64,000 nt of DNA from Massariosphaeria phaeospora (taxonomy: Eukaryota; Ascomycota; Dothideomycetes; Pleosporales), in contig JAADJZ010000031.1 in assembly GCA_011032825.1 (NCBI GenBank), positions 372,001-436,000 of the forward strand, written 5' to 3'. Position 1 is the stretch's first letter, and every line of letters begins with the position of its first letter. Position numbers and translations under genes: made by a program. The notes beneath the pieces are model-generated. The model saw only the letters and a program-made list of their open reading frames with translations. It was not told the origin of the DNA and did not search any database. Shown here in pieces: positions 10,408 through 20,478 of the stretch.

Positions 10408-12762
10408 ATGCCAGACATAATGTTCTCAGCCAACCTGTACCTTCCTGAAAGCTTGTACCCCAAACAGCCCCCAGCAACGGAACGCCCTAGCTCATCGGCC
10501 TCATCACAAAACGCAAGCCGAAAATACTTCGAACGAAAGTCAACGCAGCGTAAATCACGGGAAGATGATTCATCTGCTCGCACGTCCACCGCCAGCTCTA
10601 GAAAATCTTCAGAGGTCAACAGAAATGACAAATCCTCGCTCAACACTGTTTTCAGCTTCGTTGATTTCGCGAACTCATTGGGTGGTGTGTCGAAAGACAA
10701 TGAAATATTTGTAAAACTGATCCAACGGGTCCGACATGACGTCGCTGAAGCTTCAAGACTGTACACGTCTCACGCCGTAGAGGAGTATTTGGAGGCTTGG
10801 CCGGACAAGAAGACTTGGATTGACGCGATCTTGTTGGACGTTCAGCGGGCACTCAACGATATCGGCGTCTACGTAGAGGACGTGCGCGTGACAGGGGATG
10901 ATGGCGGCGCAGTCGCGCTGAAACGAAAGTTCGAATGGGTCCTTGGTCATCACAGAAAACTCATAAGCAGAGAACTCAACCTTACTCTGTGCCATCAAAG
11001 CCTCATGGCTACTATTCAAGTTATGCAGACTGCCGAGATGAGTGCACACTTTGGTGGTCACGATCCCATCCATGAAGCTCCGGGCCGGCCGTGGCTTCCA
11101 GGTGAAAGCGAGACTGTTCTGCGCAGTCCATACTCACGGCAAAAGTGGAGAACTAGTCAGAGGAACTTGTCTGTTCCAAGCATTACTGTGTCGGAGGCGG
11201 AGGGCGAAGATGTCGAAAGTATGAAATGTCCTTTTCTACCTGTGACTTTATCTGACGTCTCGACAGCCAAATCAGTCAGCTCATTCCTCGTCGAGCTTCC
11301 TGGGAGTACACCAGAAGACCTTCCCCATCCCGACAACATGGACTTGTACGCGCCTCCTCCTAAGCCAACTACCATCCCAGAGCAACCTAAAACACATGCG
11401 TCAGTCCAGCAGATCAACATGACGCCGTCTCCGGAACGAGTAGAGCCTCTGGATTCATCAGAAGAGAAGACACCGGTAATGTCTGCGGAAAAATCTGGAA
11501 GCGAAACGCCCGGTGAGAAACTCCAGTTCCCACCAGCTCCCAGTCAGATTCCTTTACGACGATCTTTCGATCAACCAAGACCTCGTGTATCTCCCTACCA
11601 CGTCAGGCCTCGCGCCTCGCTTGACCAAGTACGACCTCGTGCCTACTCCGATCAGGTCAGGCCAGGAGCTTCTGTTCGTGCTCAGCCACGTGGACCCGCC
11701 GATCAAATGCAGCATATGCCTACAGTAAGTGAGAAGTCTGTAGAACGTAACGATTCTACCACATCGACTGCATCGTTCACAAAGGTGAACACTATGCCGA
11801 TGCTGGCGATGCGCTATCGACCAAGAGCCGTGCACGTCCCGAAGCAGCTGCCCGTGAAGCATCGCTCTCTCCCCTCGGAACTACCATACCTACCCACACA
11901 GCCTTCGCTCATCACCGAGCTTTCAGACTGGATGCTCCCTACTCTCGCACGCGACAGCTTCCGGTGGACTGATGCAAATGGGTCCTTGGATGTCTCAACG
12001 CCTTCGACGTCCATCACTTCCTCGCCAACTATGCCCAATTCTCCGGCTTCGTGTCCGGAGACGTTTCGTCCTATCGCCTCATTGTCTGCGGAAACCACCA
12101 TGCGTGCGCCGACGTCAGCACCCTCTACAGCAGGTGGAATTTCGAAATCAGCACAGTCATTTCACGGAGTGCCTATTGAAGATAGCCCTACTATTGGATG
12201 GCCTTCTAGCCTTACCATACAGTCACCCCCCACATCCCAGCCTGTCGCGGCCCCACCGTTGCCCCCCAGGCCCGAATCAAAACCCGGAAATCTAGACAAT
12301 CCTATACCCTCACAGCCTCCGCCAGTTCCTCCGAGACCACGTCGAAGCCCTGACCTTTCCGCCAACTCAGATGCTGCCCAGAAAGCCAAGCCTTCAGAGT
12401 CATCCCCCATCAATACTGAAGCAGCTATAACTAAGCCTGAAAGAAAAGCCGCGGAAGATATGCCATCAGAGACCACTCCAACAACAGTGTCCACTTTCGA
12501 GATGTCGGCATCTGTGAAGACAGAGATTACGGAGCCAGAGGCCGCTCCAAAAGAGACAAGCACTGGGCAACCAGCCCCAACTCCTTCTCGTGCTCCACCA
12601 CGCGTCCCAGTGACCCGGCCTCCAATTCCTGCCATTCCCAGCAGCACATCTGTGGCTGCAGATACTTTGACATCAACAACTCCCAGATCAATGACATCGC
12701 AATCAAAGAGAAGGGCAGCACATGCGCGCAGGATGCGACTTGCGTATGAGAAAGACGAATGA
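10408..12762 (+). CDS. Large Pro/Ser-rich, mostly disordered protein
   Basis: One uninterrupted 784-aa frame. Residues 1-75 are Ser-rich and disordered. Residues about 75-215 look folded and helical, with a WPDKKTWIDAIL motif and a run of hydrophobic heptad-like positions. The rest is low complexity. A short degenerate repeat (RPRVSPYHV / RPRASLDQV / RPRAYSDQV / RPGASV) lies near 390-425. Near 620-655 there are classic SH3-ligand cores (PPLPPRPESK, PPPVPPRPRR). The C-terminus is basic (SKRRAAHARRMRL). Proline-rich ligands suggest a cytoskeletal or signalling scaffold, but I do not recognise the family. The start is the first in-frame ATG; MFSANLY twelve bases later is an alternative. Confidence 0.75.
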   Translation: MPDIMFSANLYLPESLYPKQPPATERPSSSASSQNASRKYFERKSTQRKSREDDSSARTSTASSRKSSEVNRNDKSSLNTVFSFVDFANSLGGVSKDNEIFVKLIQRVRHDVAEASRLYTSHAVEEYLEAWPDKKTWIDAILLDVQRALNDIGVYVEDVRVTGDDGGAVALKRKFEWVLGHHRKLISRELNLTLCHQSLMATIQVMQTAEMSAHFGGHDPIHEAPGRPWLPGESETVLRSPYSRQKWRTSQRNLSVPSITVSEAEGEDVESMKCPFLPVTLSDVSTAKSVSSFLVELPGSTPEDLPHPDNMDLYAPPPKPTTIPEQPKTHASVQQINMTPSPERVEPLDSSEEKTPVMSAEKSGSETPGEKLQFPPAPSQIPLRRSFDQPRPRVSPYHVRPRASLDQVRPRAYSDQVRPGASVRAQPRGPADQMQHMPTVSEKSVERNDSTTSTASFTKVNTMPMLAMRYRPRAVHVPKQLPVKHRSLPSELPYLPTQPSLITELSDWMLPTLARDSFRWTDANGSLDVSTPSTSITSSPTMPNSPASCPETFRPIASLSAETTMRAPTSAPSTAGGISKSAQSFHGVPIEDSPTIGWPSSLTIQSPPTSQPVAAPPLPPRPESKPGNLDNPIPSQPPPVPPRPRRSPDLSANSDAAQKAKPSESSPINTEAAITKPERKAAEDMPSETTPTTVSTFEMSASVKTEITEPEAAPKETSTGQPAPTPSRAPPRVPVTRPPIPAIPSSTSVAADTLTSTTPRSMTSQSKRRAAHARRMRLAYEKDE

Positions 12763-13807
12763 AAGGGATATTTTGTTGTTGGAAACGATTTGATGATACA
12801 CGCGCTGGATACCCAAATCGTAACGTCGCGGTTTCCTACTATATGCTGACTTGTATTCTTACTTCTATTTATTGAGCAAATCCCTTTCTTCGCATGTCTG
12901 ATTGAAGATTGCCTAATACGGTGATTCCCCTCGCTAGTAGTACAATCGGCGGGCCAGTGAGTCATGCACACAACGTACGATTTCAGATTGACATGTCAGA
13001 GCAGACACTATAATTATATTCTCGTGGCATTGGAACTGCGGTCCAAAGTTAAGCTACGGACTCCGTTTGCATATGCCGCCGCTAGAAATAGTTTGAGCCA
13101 TGGGAGCTGAGTTCGTGAGGCGGGCTCTGATTGGGTGATGGTGGGGCGGAGATGGCTTCGTAAGCAGCCAAAGTTTTCTTCAACGTCTCGTCCTCCACAT
13201 TATTCTTAACTCTTTTCAGATGGAGTACATCTGCCCACCATGTCTTCTAGACTCTAGAGACCAGTGGGGTTGTTTCGGCGATGGAAATGGAGTATGGGTA
13301 CCAGCCTCCACGATAAGGTATCTTACCCTAGTCTCACTGGGAGCATCATACTGATCATGCGTAGAGGTTTCTGTAGCCTCTAGCAGAAACAAGGCTGAGA
13401 TATTGATGGCAGCTGCCAAGATTCAAAAGCAATTACGCCCCTACGAAAGTGGGCTCAATCAATATCGAAAATAACCGTGCGTCGTCTTTCAGAAGTGAAA
13501 CCTCAGCCAGCCTCCGACACCATATCCATGCGGCACACTTCTAGGAGGACTATGGCGTTCCGGGGTTCATATATCCGAGCGCATGAAGGTTGGCTGCATG
13601 AAGGTGGTGCTATTTGTTACACACCACTACTCCCCAAGATACGAGCTTCATCGACATTACCGCCTGGGCTCTCACTAATCTTCCGATCAGCTTTACAAAT
13701 GATCGACTGAGCCTTCCTCACCATGTATTGTTTCGCGTCTTATTCAGATTCACCTTCCTTTGTAACAGCAGAGGAGGCTTTCGACCTCACTCACTCGCTT
13801 TTGTGCA
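12763..13807. other. Intergenic region, 1.0 kb
   Basis: No convincing gene. Small frames around 13216-13710 have no motifs. The right end (about 13700-13800) is T/C-rich and likely carries the leader of the next gene. Confidence 0.4.
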
Positions 13808-14615
13808 ATGCTGTCCGCCATTCTTTTACAAGTTTTCCTTTTTGGTACTTTTTCAGTCGTTACTAGTTCGGACATCACTACTTACTCGGATACGAAGTGC
13901 GGGAAGTCTTTCTTTAACTTTGACGGGCCGAATGGGTATCCCGACGGTGTCTGTACGAAGCTACAGTTAGCCGCGAATCAGAGCGCGCAGATCGTCGGCT
14001 TGGAGCCTGGTTGTGCTGGTGAGTTGGGCCTCTACTTTAGTCAATATTGAATCTTGCTGATCTTCAGCAGTTACATTATACGGCCCTGATGAGACCTTTC
14101 AGCCATGCTCGTCGAGCATCAAGATCGTCGGACAAATCGCAACCTGCTACAACTCCTCATGGGCATACTTCAGCATTGACGGGTGCAGAAACCCTAATCT
14201 CCCGATAACGCCCTCATCTCTGACTACATCTACGCCTACGCCTACATCTACATCTACGTCCACATCTACGCCCCTAGATAACAACAGCAACCACACCGGC
14301 GTCATAGTAGGCGGGTTCGTGGGTGGTGTCGCTGCGATAGCATTCGCCTTCACTGCAGCTTTCCTCATCCTCCGCCGACGAATGCGCCGATGCATAAAGC
14401 CACTTCCGTCTCTGCCTACCTACGAGCTTTCGGGCGAACGCGGCCTCCTGGAGATAACATATCCTGGGAAAGTGGCTCGCACAGAACAAAAAGCCGCGTT
14501 TGAAATGGGGAGGAACAGTGTGTATGTACCGCCTGTCGAACTACAGGGAGATACTTTAGTGGGACATGACAAGAAGGGGATGAATTCTCTCACAAGGATT
14601 CACTTGGTACCATGA
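13808..14615 (+). CDS. Secreted-type Cys-rich ectodomain with one TM helix
   Basis: Two exons, 13808-14018 and 14071-14615, intron 52 bp, 251 aa. Residues 1-20 form a signal peptide (LSAILLQVFLFGTFSVVTS). The ectodomain has six cysteines (31, 49, 69, 83, 96, 109), enough for three disulfides. A Thr/Ser/Pro stalk (about 117-140) is encoded by acatctacgcct-type repeats. The transmembrane helix is about 147-171 (VIVGGFVGGVAAIAFAFTAA), followed by LRRRMRR and a short tail. The predicted topology is N-out, single pass. The intron ends in a tandem acceptor (cagcag), so an isoform with one extra alanine is possible. The fold resembles fungal cell-surface or sensor-like orphan proteins; ligand and role are unknown. 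Confidence 0.78.
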
Positions 14616-15587
14616 GGTTTGGGCTTCACCACCGACGAAAGACGGCTACTTTTCGGATAGAGGACGAATGCACAACTTCATTGCGGGAATGAATGCAACA
14701 GCCGCATGTGAATGAATTCACAGATTGGTATTGGCCAAAAAGAAGGGAAATCCCTGAGCGCTACTTTCACGAAGACACGCATGCTTGGAGATGTTGAACT
14801 GATAATCGCGCTGAGCTTATTATACTCGGGTCATCCGCGTCGGAAGCGCAGAAGACAAATCGGAAAATTCCGAAATCATGCACCAGACGTAGTCCATTTA
14901 CTAGGCGTGAATACCGCAAGGCTCGGAAGGTAACTCGATCAGCTGTCCGAGTACCATGAGCCACGTTGACTTCACGACCGGCTACATGTAGCACCCGCTG
15001 TTCCAGGCACCATACGTGTCTAACATCTTTTTACTTCTCCCGTTCTCGCTTCTATGCGAGCTAGTTTTCCACCGTTGGTGTCCAGTTGTTCTCTACATTC
15101 ACCTTCCCAATTTTATATCAGTGCGCGAACTACTGGTCTTGGGTACTACCAATCTGCAATAATTCGTTTTTAACGCGCCTATTAAGCCTACTATGCTACC
15201 TCTGTAAGCCTTGTATAGACAATATCTACATTGCTAGATACATTAGGGCTTTGTAAAGTTAGAAGTAGACTATCTACTACTTGCTAAAAACTCCTAGGCT
15301 ATCAGGAGGGTTATATGAAGCCTTCTTATGAACACAACAAATTCTGCTAGGAGGGGTAGTATCCAAGAGGCCAAGTCATGCACATGCTACTTCACCTTCT
15401 TTTTCGTTACCCCCGATATCTCCGTTGTATTCACCTCACAATAGTCGGAGTCAATAAGAACAACAATGCGGCCTATTCGACAATCACCTCATATTATTCG
15501 TATGCTCACCATTGACGCGGCGCTGCGACGACTATACCAGGCCTCTGCGTTGGCACGAATCATTCACGGCGCCTTTTTACACTGATA
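14616..15587. other. Intergenic region with an AT-rich patch
   Basis: No supported gene. The stretch about 15110-15370 is richer in A/T than its neighbours and has word usage (gctagata, actacttgctaaaaactcc) like the repeats beyond 39 kb, so it may be an old degraded repeat. The right end is the promoter of the next gene. Confidence 0.4.
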
Positions 15588-15597
15588 GATATATAAA
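15588..15597 (+). promoter_or_regulatory. TATA-like box
   Basis: gatatataaaca, about 105 bp before the start codon of the 350-aa helical protein gene; a good match in sequence and position for a TATA box. Confidence 0.5.
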
Positions 15598-15696
15598 CAC
15601 CGCGCTCCTCCCCGGGTCCATGATCAAACCAAGAACGATATCCCCATCAACAATCATTAACATTTCGAACATTCTTCTGATACAAACTAGCCCACC

Positions 15697-16749
15697 ATGG
15701 CGATCGACCCCAAATACGTCAACATGTCTGTCGAAATCGACGATATAGCTCTCGCGCTGTACATGCTAGCCATGGAAACCGTTCGAGAGGAGTCGAAGGG
15801 CAAAGACGCCGGTCCTCCAATCGAGCTGAAATCCTTCCAACTCGCCAAAATCATCGAACAGATCGATATAAAAGTCCATGATCTTCACACCAAAATCAGG
15901 TATTGGAATGGCACGCTTCCTCAAGAGCAGACTGAGTATATACTCCGCGAACTCCAAGAAGACGAAATCACCCAGCCATCCGTTGCAGAACTGTCGCAGG
16001 AAATCTCAGATCTCGCTTACCCGATCGCCTTGATTTCTGATGAGGTCGCGTGGGAGGAGAAGCGGCGCGGACACAGCGGCGCCATCTTTCGCACCCTGAA
16101 CGAAGCCGCCCTCGCGATTGCGCTCATCGTTGACGCCGACAAGGAGAAGAGCAAGCAAGAGCACCCGAAGTGGCTCGAGAGATGGGAAAAGCACGGCAAA
16201 GGCCGAAAATACGAGCTCCGAAGCATTACGACCGACGGCATGAACGGCCACGATCTCGCCGACCATCTCGAAAAGCTGGCTCTCAGTATCCGCACCGTCG
16301 CCCACATCCTCGCCAGGAAACAAGACATCCTCAGTCACTCGGGTGACTTCTACCGCGAACTGGCTAACAACGCAAGCAAATGGTGCACCAAGGCCAGTGA
16401 GCTGTGCCAGCAGTTCTCGGATCTGTACGGAGAGAAGTTCGTGGCTGACGACAGTGATGACACTACGATTGAGAAGCGCAAGGAGTTCGTAGAACTAACT
16501 GAGCGGGAGCTTGAGCTGGCGGGTTTGCTGTCCGACTATGGCATCGAACTGTCGGCTATTGCGATGAGTATTGGGGAGACGGAGAAGAAGCATCTTCGTG
16601 CGGACAGGGTTTTCGATCTGTTGAAGCAGGTGCTCATGTGCATCGCCGGTAGGGCATCTGATGTTCAGAGTCGGATGATTTATGACACTCAGAAGAAACG
16701 GAAGGAGCTTGGAATGGACGAGAAGCCCATCAAGAAGGCCTGGCCGTAG
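15697..16749 (+). CDS. 350-aa all-helical orphan protein
   Basis: Single-exon frame with context caccATGG at the start, so the start is well supported. The protein is hydrophilic and helix-rich, with heptad-like stretches around 45-110, 205-250 and 265-330, no signal peptide and no membrane segment. I see no catalytic motif. The N-terminal DDIALALYMLAMETV resembles DDAIYLALESLKVA in the gene at 25127. This is the first and largest member of a run of small helical orphan genes. Cytosolic location and a protein-interaction role are guesses from composition. Confidence 0.72.
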   Translation: MAIDPKYVNMSVEIDDIALALYMLAMETVREESKGKDAGPPIELKSFQLAKIIEQIDIKVHDLHTKIRYWNGTLPQEQTEYILRELQEDEITQPSVAELSQEISDLAYPIALISDEVAWEEKRRGHSGAIFRTLNEAALAIALIVDADKEKSKQEHPKWLERWEKHGKGRKYELRSITTDGMNGHDLADHLEKLALSIRTVAHILARKQDILSHSGDFYRELANNASKWCTKASELCQQFSDLYGEKFVADDSDDTTIEKRKEFVELTERELELAGLLSDYGIELSAIAMSIGETEKKHLRADRVFDLLKQVLMCIAGRASDVQSRMIYDTQKKRKELGMDEKPIKKAWP

Positions 16750-17288
16750 ATGGATCACGAATATCCCGTATGCCTTCCCTTGCGGACAGGAATTGCGAAT
16801 TGGTGGGATCGGTTGACAATTCTACTTATCAAACGGCGTGGTGACACGTACGTATTCTACTATCGATGACAAACAATGATGAATAACTTCTTCAATATGA
16901 GCGACCTATGTGACTTACTCATAGGTTATTCTGCGATAAGTGAATCGAAGCTTTTCTTCACGCAAACATCTGCGGTTGACCCGGAAGTGGCCGATCGGTG
17001 GCGATGCGGGTTGCCAACATTCACAGTAAACAGTCCTCTCGACTCCGAGGACGGCGGAAGTACAAACGCGCACTCTGCCACAAATATAAGTCGCCAGGCC
17101 CCCAGATACTTTCCAGAACATCATCACTACACCGAAACACCCATCACCACGTGTGCACAACCTCATTCAGCTCTACTCAAAGTCTTCAACCTACACCGTT
17201 CACACCCACACAACACCGAACCAAACCAAATCACACACCTACCCACCATCCACGCCCTACCAACATCAACATCACCATCCACCCCATA

Positions 17289-17600
17289 ATGTCCTCCCCC
17301 CAAACCCTCCTCCACCTCGCCGAGCAAATCGCCAACCTCAGCCGCCAACTCCAGTCCATCCAAGCGCAACTCAACACCGCCGCAACCTGTCTGGAGCAAG
17401 AAGCCATAAAGCTAGCTGAGCAGCGTTCTATGGATGGCGTAGATGTGCATATCGCTGTGGGGATTCGGGGTCGGTATCCGCAGCTCGGAGGAATTGGCCG
17501 GGGTGCAGGCGCTGGTGCGCTTGGAGGTGGAACTGGCGCTGGTGCAGGCGCTACCGCGGGAGCAGGTGCGGCTGGTGGAGCGGCCGGCGCAGGGAGCTAG
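17289..17600 (+). CDS. Small coiled-coil protein with Gly/Ala tail
   Basis: 103 aa, starting at MSSPQTLLHL. Residues 5-45 have a clear heptad pattern (LAEQIANLSRQLQSIQAQL) and should form a coiled coil. From about 66 to the end the protein is almost only Gly and Ala with the repeat GAGAGA. In-frame DNA upstream lacks a better start, and the region before it is C-rich leader. No family recognised. The low-complexity tail is encoded by ggtgcaggcgct repeats and may vary in length between strains. Confidence 0.55.
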   Translation: MSSPQTLLHLAEQIANLSRQLQSIQAQLNTAATCLEQEAIKLAEQRSMDGVDVHIAVGIRGRYPQLGGIGRGAGAGALGGGTGAGAGATAGAGAAGGAAGAGS

Positions 17601-18143
17601 ACAGCGAGTGGGACATATTTGAGGAGTCGGGGTAGGGTGGGAAGTTGTGTGCTTGGTGCGCTAATTTGTATCGGGGTGTGTGTCGTAATGTGGGTAAGGG
17701 TTTAACGGTTGTAGATTATCCTCCCTGATCTTCGGGTGCCGAACTTTCTATTAGGTGACCAGTCTACTTTCTTTAGATGGTGTCCCGGTGTCCCGTCAGG
17801 TTCGAATATTGACAGTGGCAATTACTCCGGTCCGATCAAAATTGGGACAACGATCACATATACCTTGCATGTGTATGTGCGTGAACTCTTCGACTTGATC
17901 ACCCATTCAATCAGGTGTCGCTATAAGGTCTTTCTGGATTCAACGCCTTCAATCACCGTGACGGATCTAGACATGATTGACCTTCGTGAAGTCTGGGCGA
18001 CGAATATGGTCTTTCGGTGCTCCTAGGAAAGACTGTGGTTCTCCCACACCCTCCCTCTGTAAACAAATTCATTAGCAATACACTGACAGCCCAAGTAGTG
18101 CTTACTAACATTTTGGCATCATTACTCTGCACATCAATCCGAT
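17601..18143. other. Intergenic region
   Basis: A 96-codon frame at 17736-18026 has no motif, no paired start context and no similarity to its neighbours that I can see, so I do not call it. Otherwise nothing recognisable. Confidence 0.35.
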
Positions 18144-18542
18144 ATGTGGAGACGATCCATATCCCAACAACAGCAACAGCCACAACAACAACCTAAACCA
18201 CCCAACTCAGAGACACAAGCCACAGCTCAGAGCAATCGTAGCCAAGAACCAAAACTAGCACTATTCGACAAGTGCGAGAGTGACATTCGGCGGCACCTAA
18301 AAGTCCCAAAGAAGAGCAACGGCACTGTGACCACGAAACCTGAAGAACGCGACCAAGAACACAACTGCCATAACTCCGCTTACATCGACAAATATCTTGA
18401 AAGTATGAAAGCTCAACATGTGAATTTGACGAAACACCACGATGAGCTGATGGAGGGACATGATGCGCGGATGCAGGAACACTGGAGGAGGAATGAACAG
18501 TGGGAAGGCATGCAGGACGATCTGAGGAATGGAGAGATGTGA
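18144..18542 (+). CDS. Small Gln-rich, helical orphan protein
   Basis: 132 aa, single exon. The N-terminus has a polyglutamine-like run (SQQQQQPQQQPKPP), encoded mainly by caa/cag repeats. The C-terminal half (about 85-132) is charged and helical and rich in His, Met and Glu (KHHDELMEGHDARMQEHWRR). No signal peptide or membrane segment. Function unknown. It belongs to the run of short helical orphans between 15.6 and 29 kb; support is the uninterrupted frame and composition only. Confidence 0.5.
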   Translation: MWRRSISQQQQQPQQQPKPPNSETQATAQSNRSQEPKLALFDKCESDIRRHLKVPKKSNGTVTTKPEERDQEHNCHNSAYIDKYLESMKAQHVNLTKHHDELMEGHDARMQEHWRRNEQWEGMQDDLRNGEM

Positions 18543-18814
18543 GTAGCGGGAGATGAGAGCTTTGTTCACTTATCTATGCTCGGATCCATCGCTCATATAA
18601 GATGGTTAACTGTGAAGGTCACCTGAGTGTGTATCCTAACGTCCATTCATTCTAACAATACATGTAACAGCCAATCCAGACCTTACCGAACGAAAAAAGC
18701 TTGATGGTCTGCAGCAGTGATGCTCTAGGCGTCGTCCAACGCGAAAGAAACTGACGCCGGCGCGCCGGCGCTAGTGAAGCCACGATGACGTAAACGCGCC
18801 TGCCACTCCAACCG

Positions 18815-19219
18815 TCACTCCCCAAGCTCACCACCTGCACACTTGAGAGTCGCTTTGACCTCCCCGAGTGTCTCTTCTACCTGCTGCAGCCCCCTTTCCA
18901 AAGCGTTGATATCGTTCGTCGCTTCTAGACAGGCCTCCTCATGTGTCCTCCCGGCAACGCGGTACACTTCCGCCATGTCCTGCAGTGTAATGCCGTTGGT
19001 GATTTCGCGATGCTTAACAATCTCATGCTCTAGCTTGCTTATTGCGCGACGAAGCTGTATCCCAGTGGCTTCACGCTGGAAAGCCGGACGGGGTGTCTCA
19101 GCGCAATGGAGGAGCTTCGAGAGGTCACGGTAATGGGAAACGATCTTATCGTTCTGATGATCTAACTTTTCTAAGGCGGACAGTATGTTTTCACCATGCG
19201 GAATCAGAATAGAAGTCAT
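18815..19219 (-). CDS. Small coiled-coil orphan protein
   Basis: 134 aa, single exon, minus strand. It is helical with heptad spacing through most of its length (ISKLEHEIVKHREI; INALERGLQQVEETLGEVKA). No signal peptide, membrane segment or motif is seen. The start ATG is the first in frame. A tatttaaata box lies about 105 bp upstream (19323-19334), as for other genes of this cluster. It is in tandem with the next minus-strand gene. Function unknown. Confidence 0.6.
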   Translation of the reverse strand: MTSILIPHGENILSALEKLDHQNDKIVSHYRDLSKLLHCAETPRPAFQREATGIQLRRAISKLEHEIVKHREITNGITLQDMAEVYRVAGRTHEEACLEATNDINALERGLQQVEETLGEVKATLKCAGGELGE

Positions 19220-19322
19220 AGTGTAGTATCTTGTTGCGGAATTCTTGTCTAGGGTGCGCAGAGGTCTCTTTATTGAGATTATGATCGGGGGTTCACTGAC
19301 GCTATCTAGGCCTGCGAAAGTG

Positions 19323-19334
19323 GTATTTAAATAC
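19323..19334 (-). promoter_or_regulatory. TATA-like box (palindromic)
   Basis: gtatttaaatac is a perfect palindrome about 105 bp upstream of the minus-strand gene starting at 19219. Position and sequence suit a core promoter. Confidence 0.45.
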
Positions 19335-19513
19335 TACAGAATAGAGACTAAATTGACAATTGAACAATGAATAGGTAAACGCGTGTGATGTGTGGCGCCT
19401 GTGAAGCACCATTCATCCTTCTTCTATGACTAATACTTTCGATGGTTGACGAGAAGGGGCAAGCAAGTACGTGGTTCATCTTTCGTATTTCTATGCTCCT
19501 CCCCTTTCCACGA

Positions 19514-20077
19514 TCAATCCTCCAACACACAGAGTGTCTGAAGTACCACCCGCGACATGGATGAACTCGGCTGACGGGGCTGTACTTTCTCCAGATCTTG
19601 CTTGACCGCTTCCCTGAGTGTCCGGATTCCCTGGTTGTACTTCAGTATACTAGTCACGAAGGTTTCGTGTAGCAGCATGACCGCCGTGTTGACTTTGTCG
19701 CCAGCTATGGGGGCTCCGCCTAGCTCATCTTCGAACATACGCAGGAGATCCGGTATGCTAAGGGTCTGGTATAGCTCGCGCATCTGAACCTCTTCCTTCT
19801 CCAACTCTTCGATCATGATCAGGAGCTCGCGATAATGCTCCGTTAGATTCGATTTGGTTCGCCAGTTCAACAACCTCGTCCATTGTCGGTTGAGGCACGC
19901 AAGCTCGCTATGACGGGTATCGAGTTCTTTGAGCTTGAAGCGGATGTTGAACCCGAGTTCGTCCACTTGCTTGACTTTGTTCCGGGACGCTGATGGCGAT
20001 TCGAGGTGGTATTTGGCAAAAAGGTTGGACGTCAGCGCGGGTGCAGACGCTGAGCGGCGGTCACCGGGACCTGACAT
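19514..20077 (-). CDS. 187-aa coiled-coil orphan protein
   Basis: Single exon on the minus strand. The first 30 residues are Ser/Ala-rich; about 35-115 is strongly helical with heptads (FKLKELDTRHSELACLNRQW; LLIMIEELEKEEVQMRELYQ). A second helical part runs about 125-175. No known motif or targeting signal. A gtatatg element around 20141-20147 may serve as its core promoter, about 65 bp upstream. Likely a soluble protein; function unknown. Same strand as the 18815 gene, 294 bp apart. Confidence 0.6.
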   Translation of the reverse strand: MSGPGDRRSASAPALTSNLFAKYHLESPSASRNKVKQVDELGFNIRFKLKELDTRHSELACLNRQWTRLLNWRTKSNLTEHYRELLIMIEELEKEEVQMRELYQTLSIPDLLRMFEDELGGAPIAGDKVNTAVMLLHETFVTSILKYNQGIRTLREAVKQDLEKVQPRQPSSSMSRVVLQTLCVLED

Positions 20078-20478
20078 ATCGATTCGTGGTGGGCTATTTG
20101 CCGTCTATGAGAAAGAGTATGGCAATGGCTTCCGAGCTTTGTATATGAGGCGGCGTCGGGTATGATGTGCTCGAGGGAAGTAGCTCCCTGAGCAACTCGA
20201 GGAAAAGTTCGGTGTGGAGTAGGCGTTCTCTGCAGTGACACTCGCGGTGCGAGAGTGAATCAGCATTCATGTGAACGAAACTTATTCACTATCGATCGTG
20301 TCGGTTTTATGCTTGAAGGCAAGGCAACCGTTGGTAGGGCGACAGAGTCCACCGTCACCCACCTTTTGCGCTGTCGTTGTTTGACCCAAAACACATCACT
20401 CGCATCACGATCCTCTTGCAGTTCAGAAGAACGTATCCTATCCCTCTTCATCGACAAAACACCGTCACGAACACAGCC

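Noticed and set aside
12162..12971. 269-codon frame on the minus strand
   Set aside because: Mirror of the Pro/Ser-rich C-terminus of the 784-aa protein; Gly/Val-rich composition is what antisense of that region gives.
16876..17289. 137-codon frame upstream of the 17289 gene
   Set aside because: It overlaps the C/A-rich leader, which translates to His/Pro/Thr low complexity; the downstream ATG in another frame fits a coiled-coil protein better.
17736..18026. 96-codon frame between two cluster genes
   Set aside because: No motif, no supportive promoter and composition unlike the neighbouring helical proteins.
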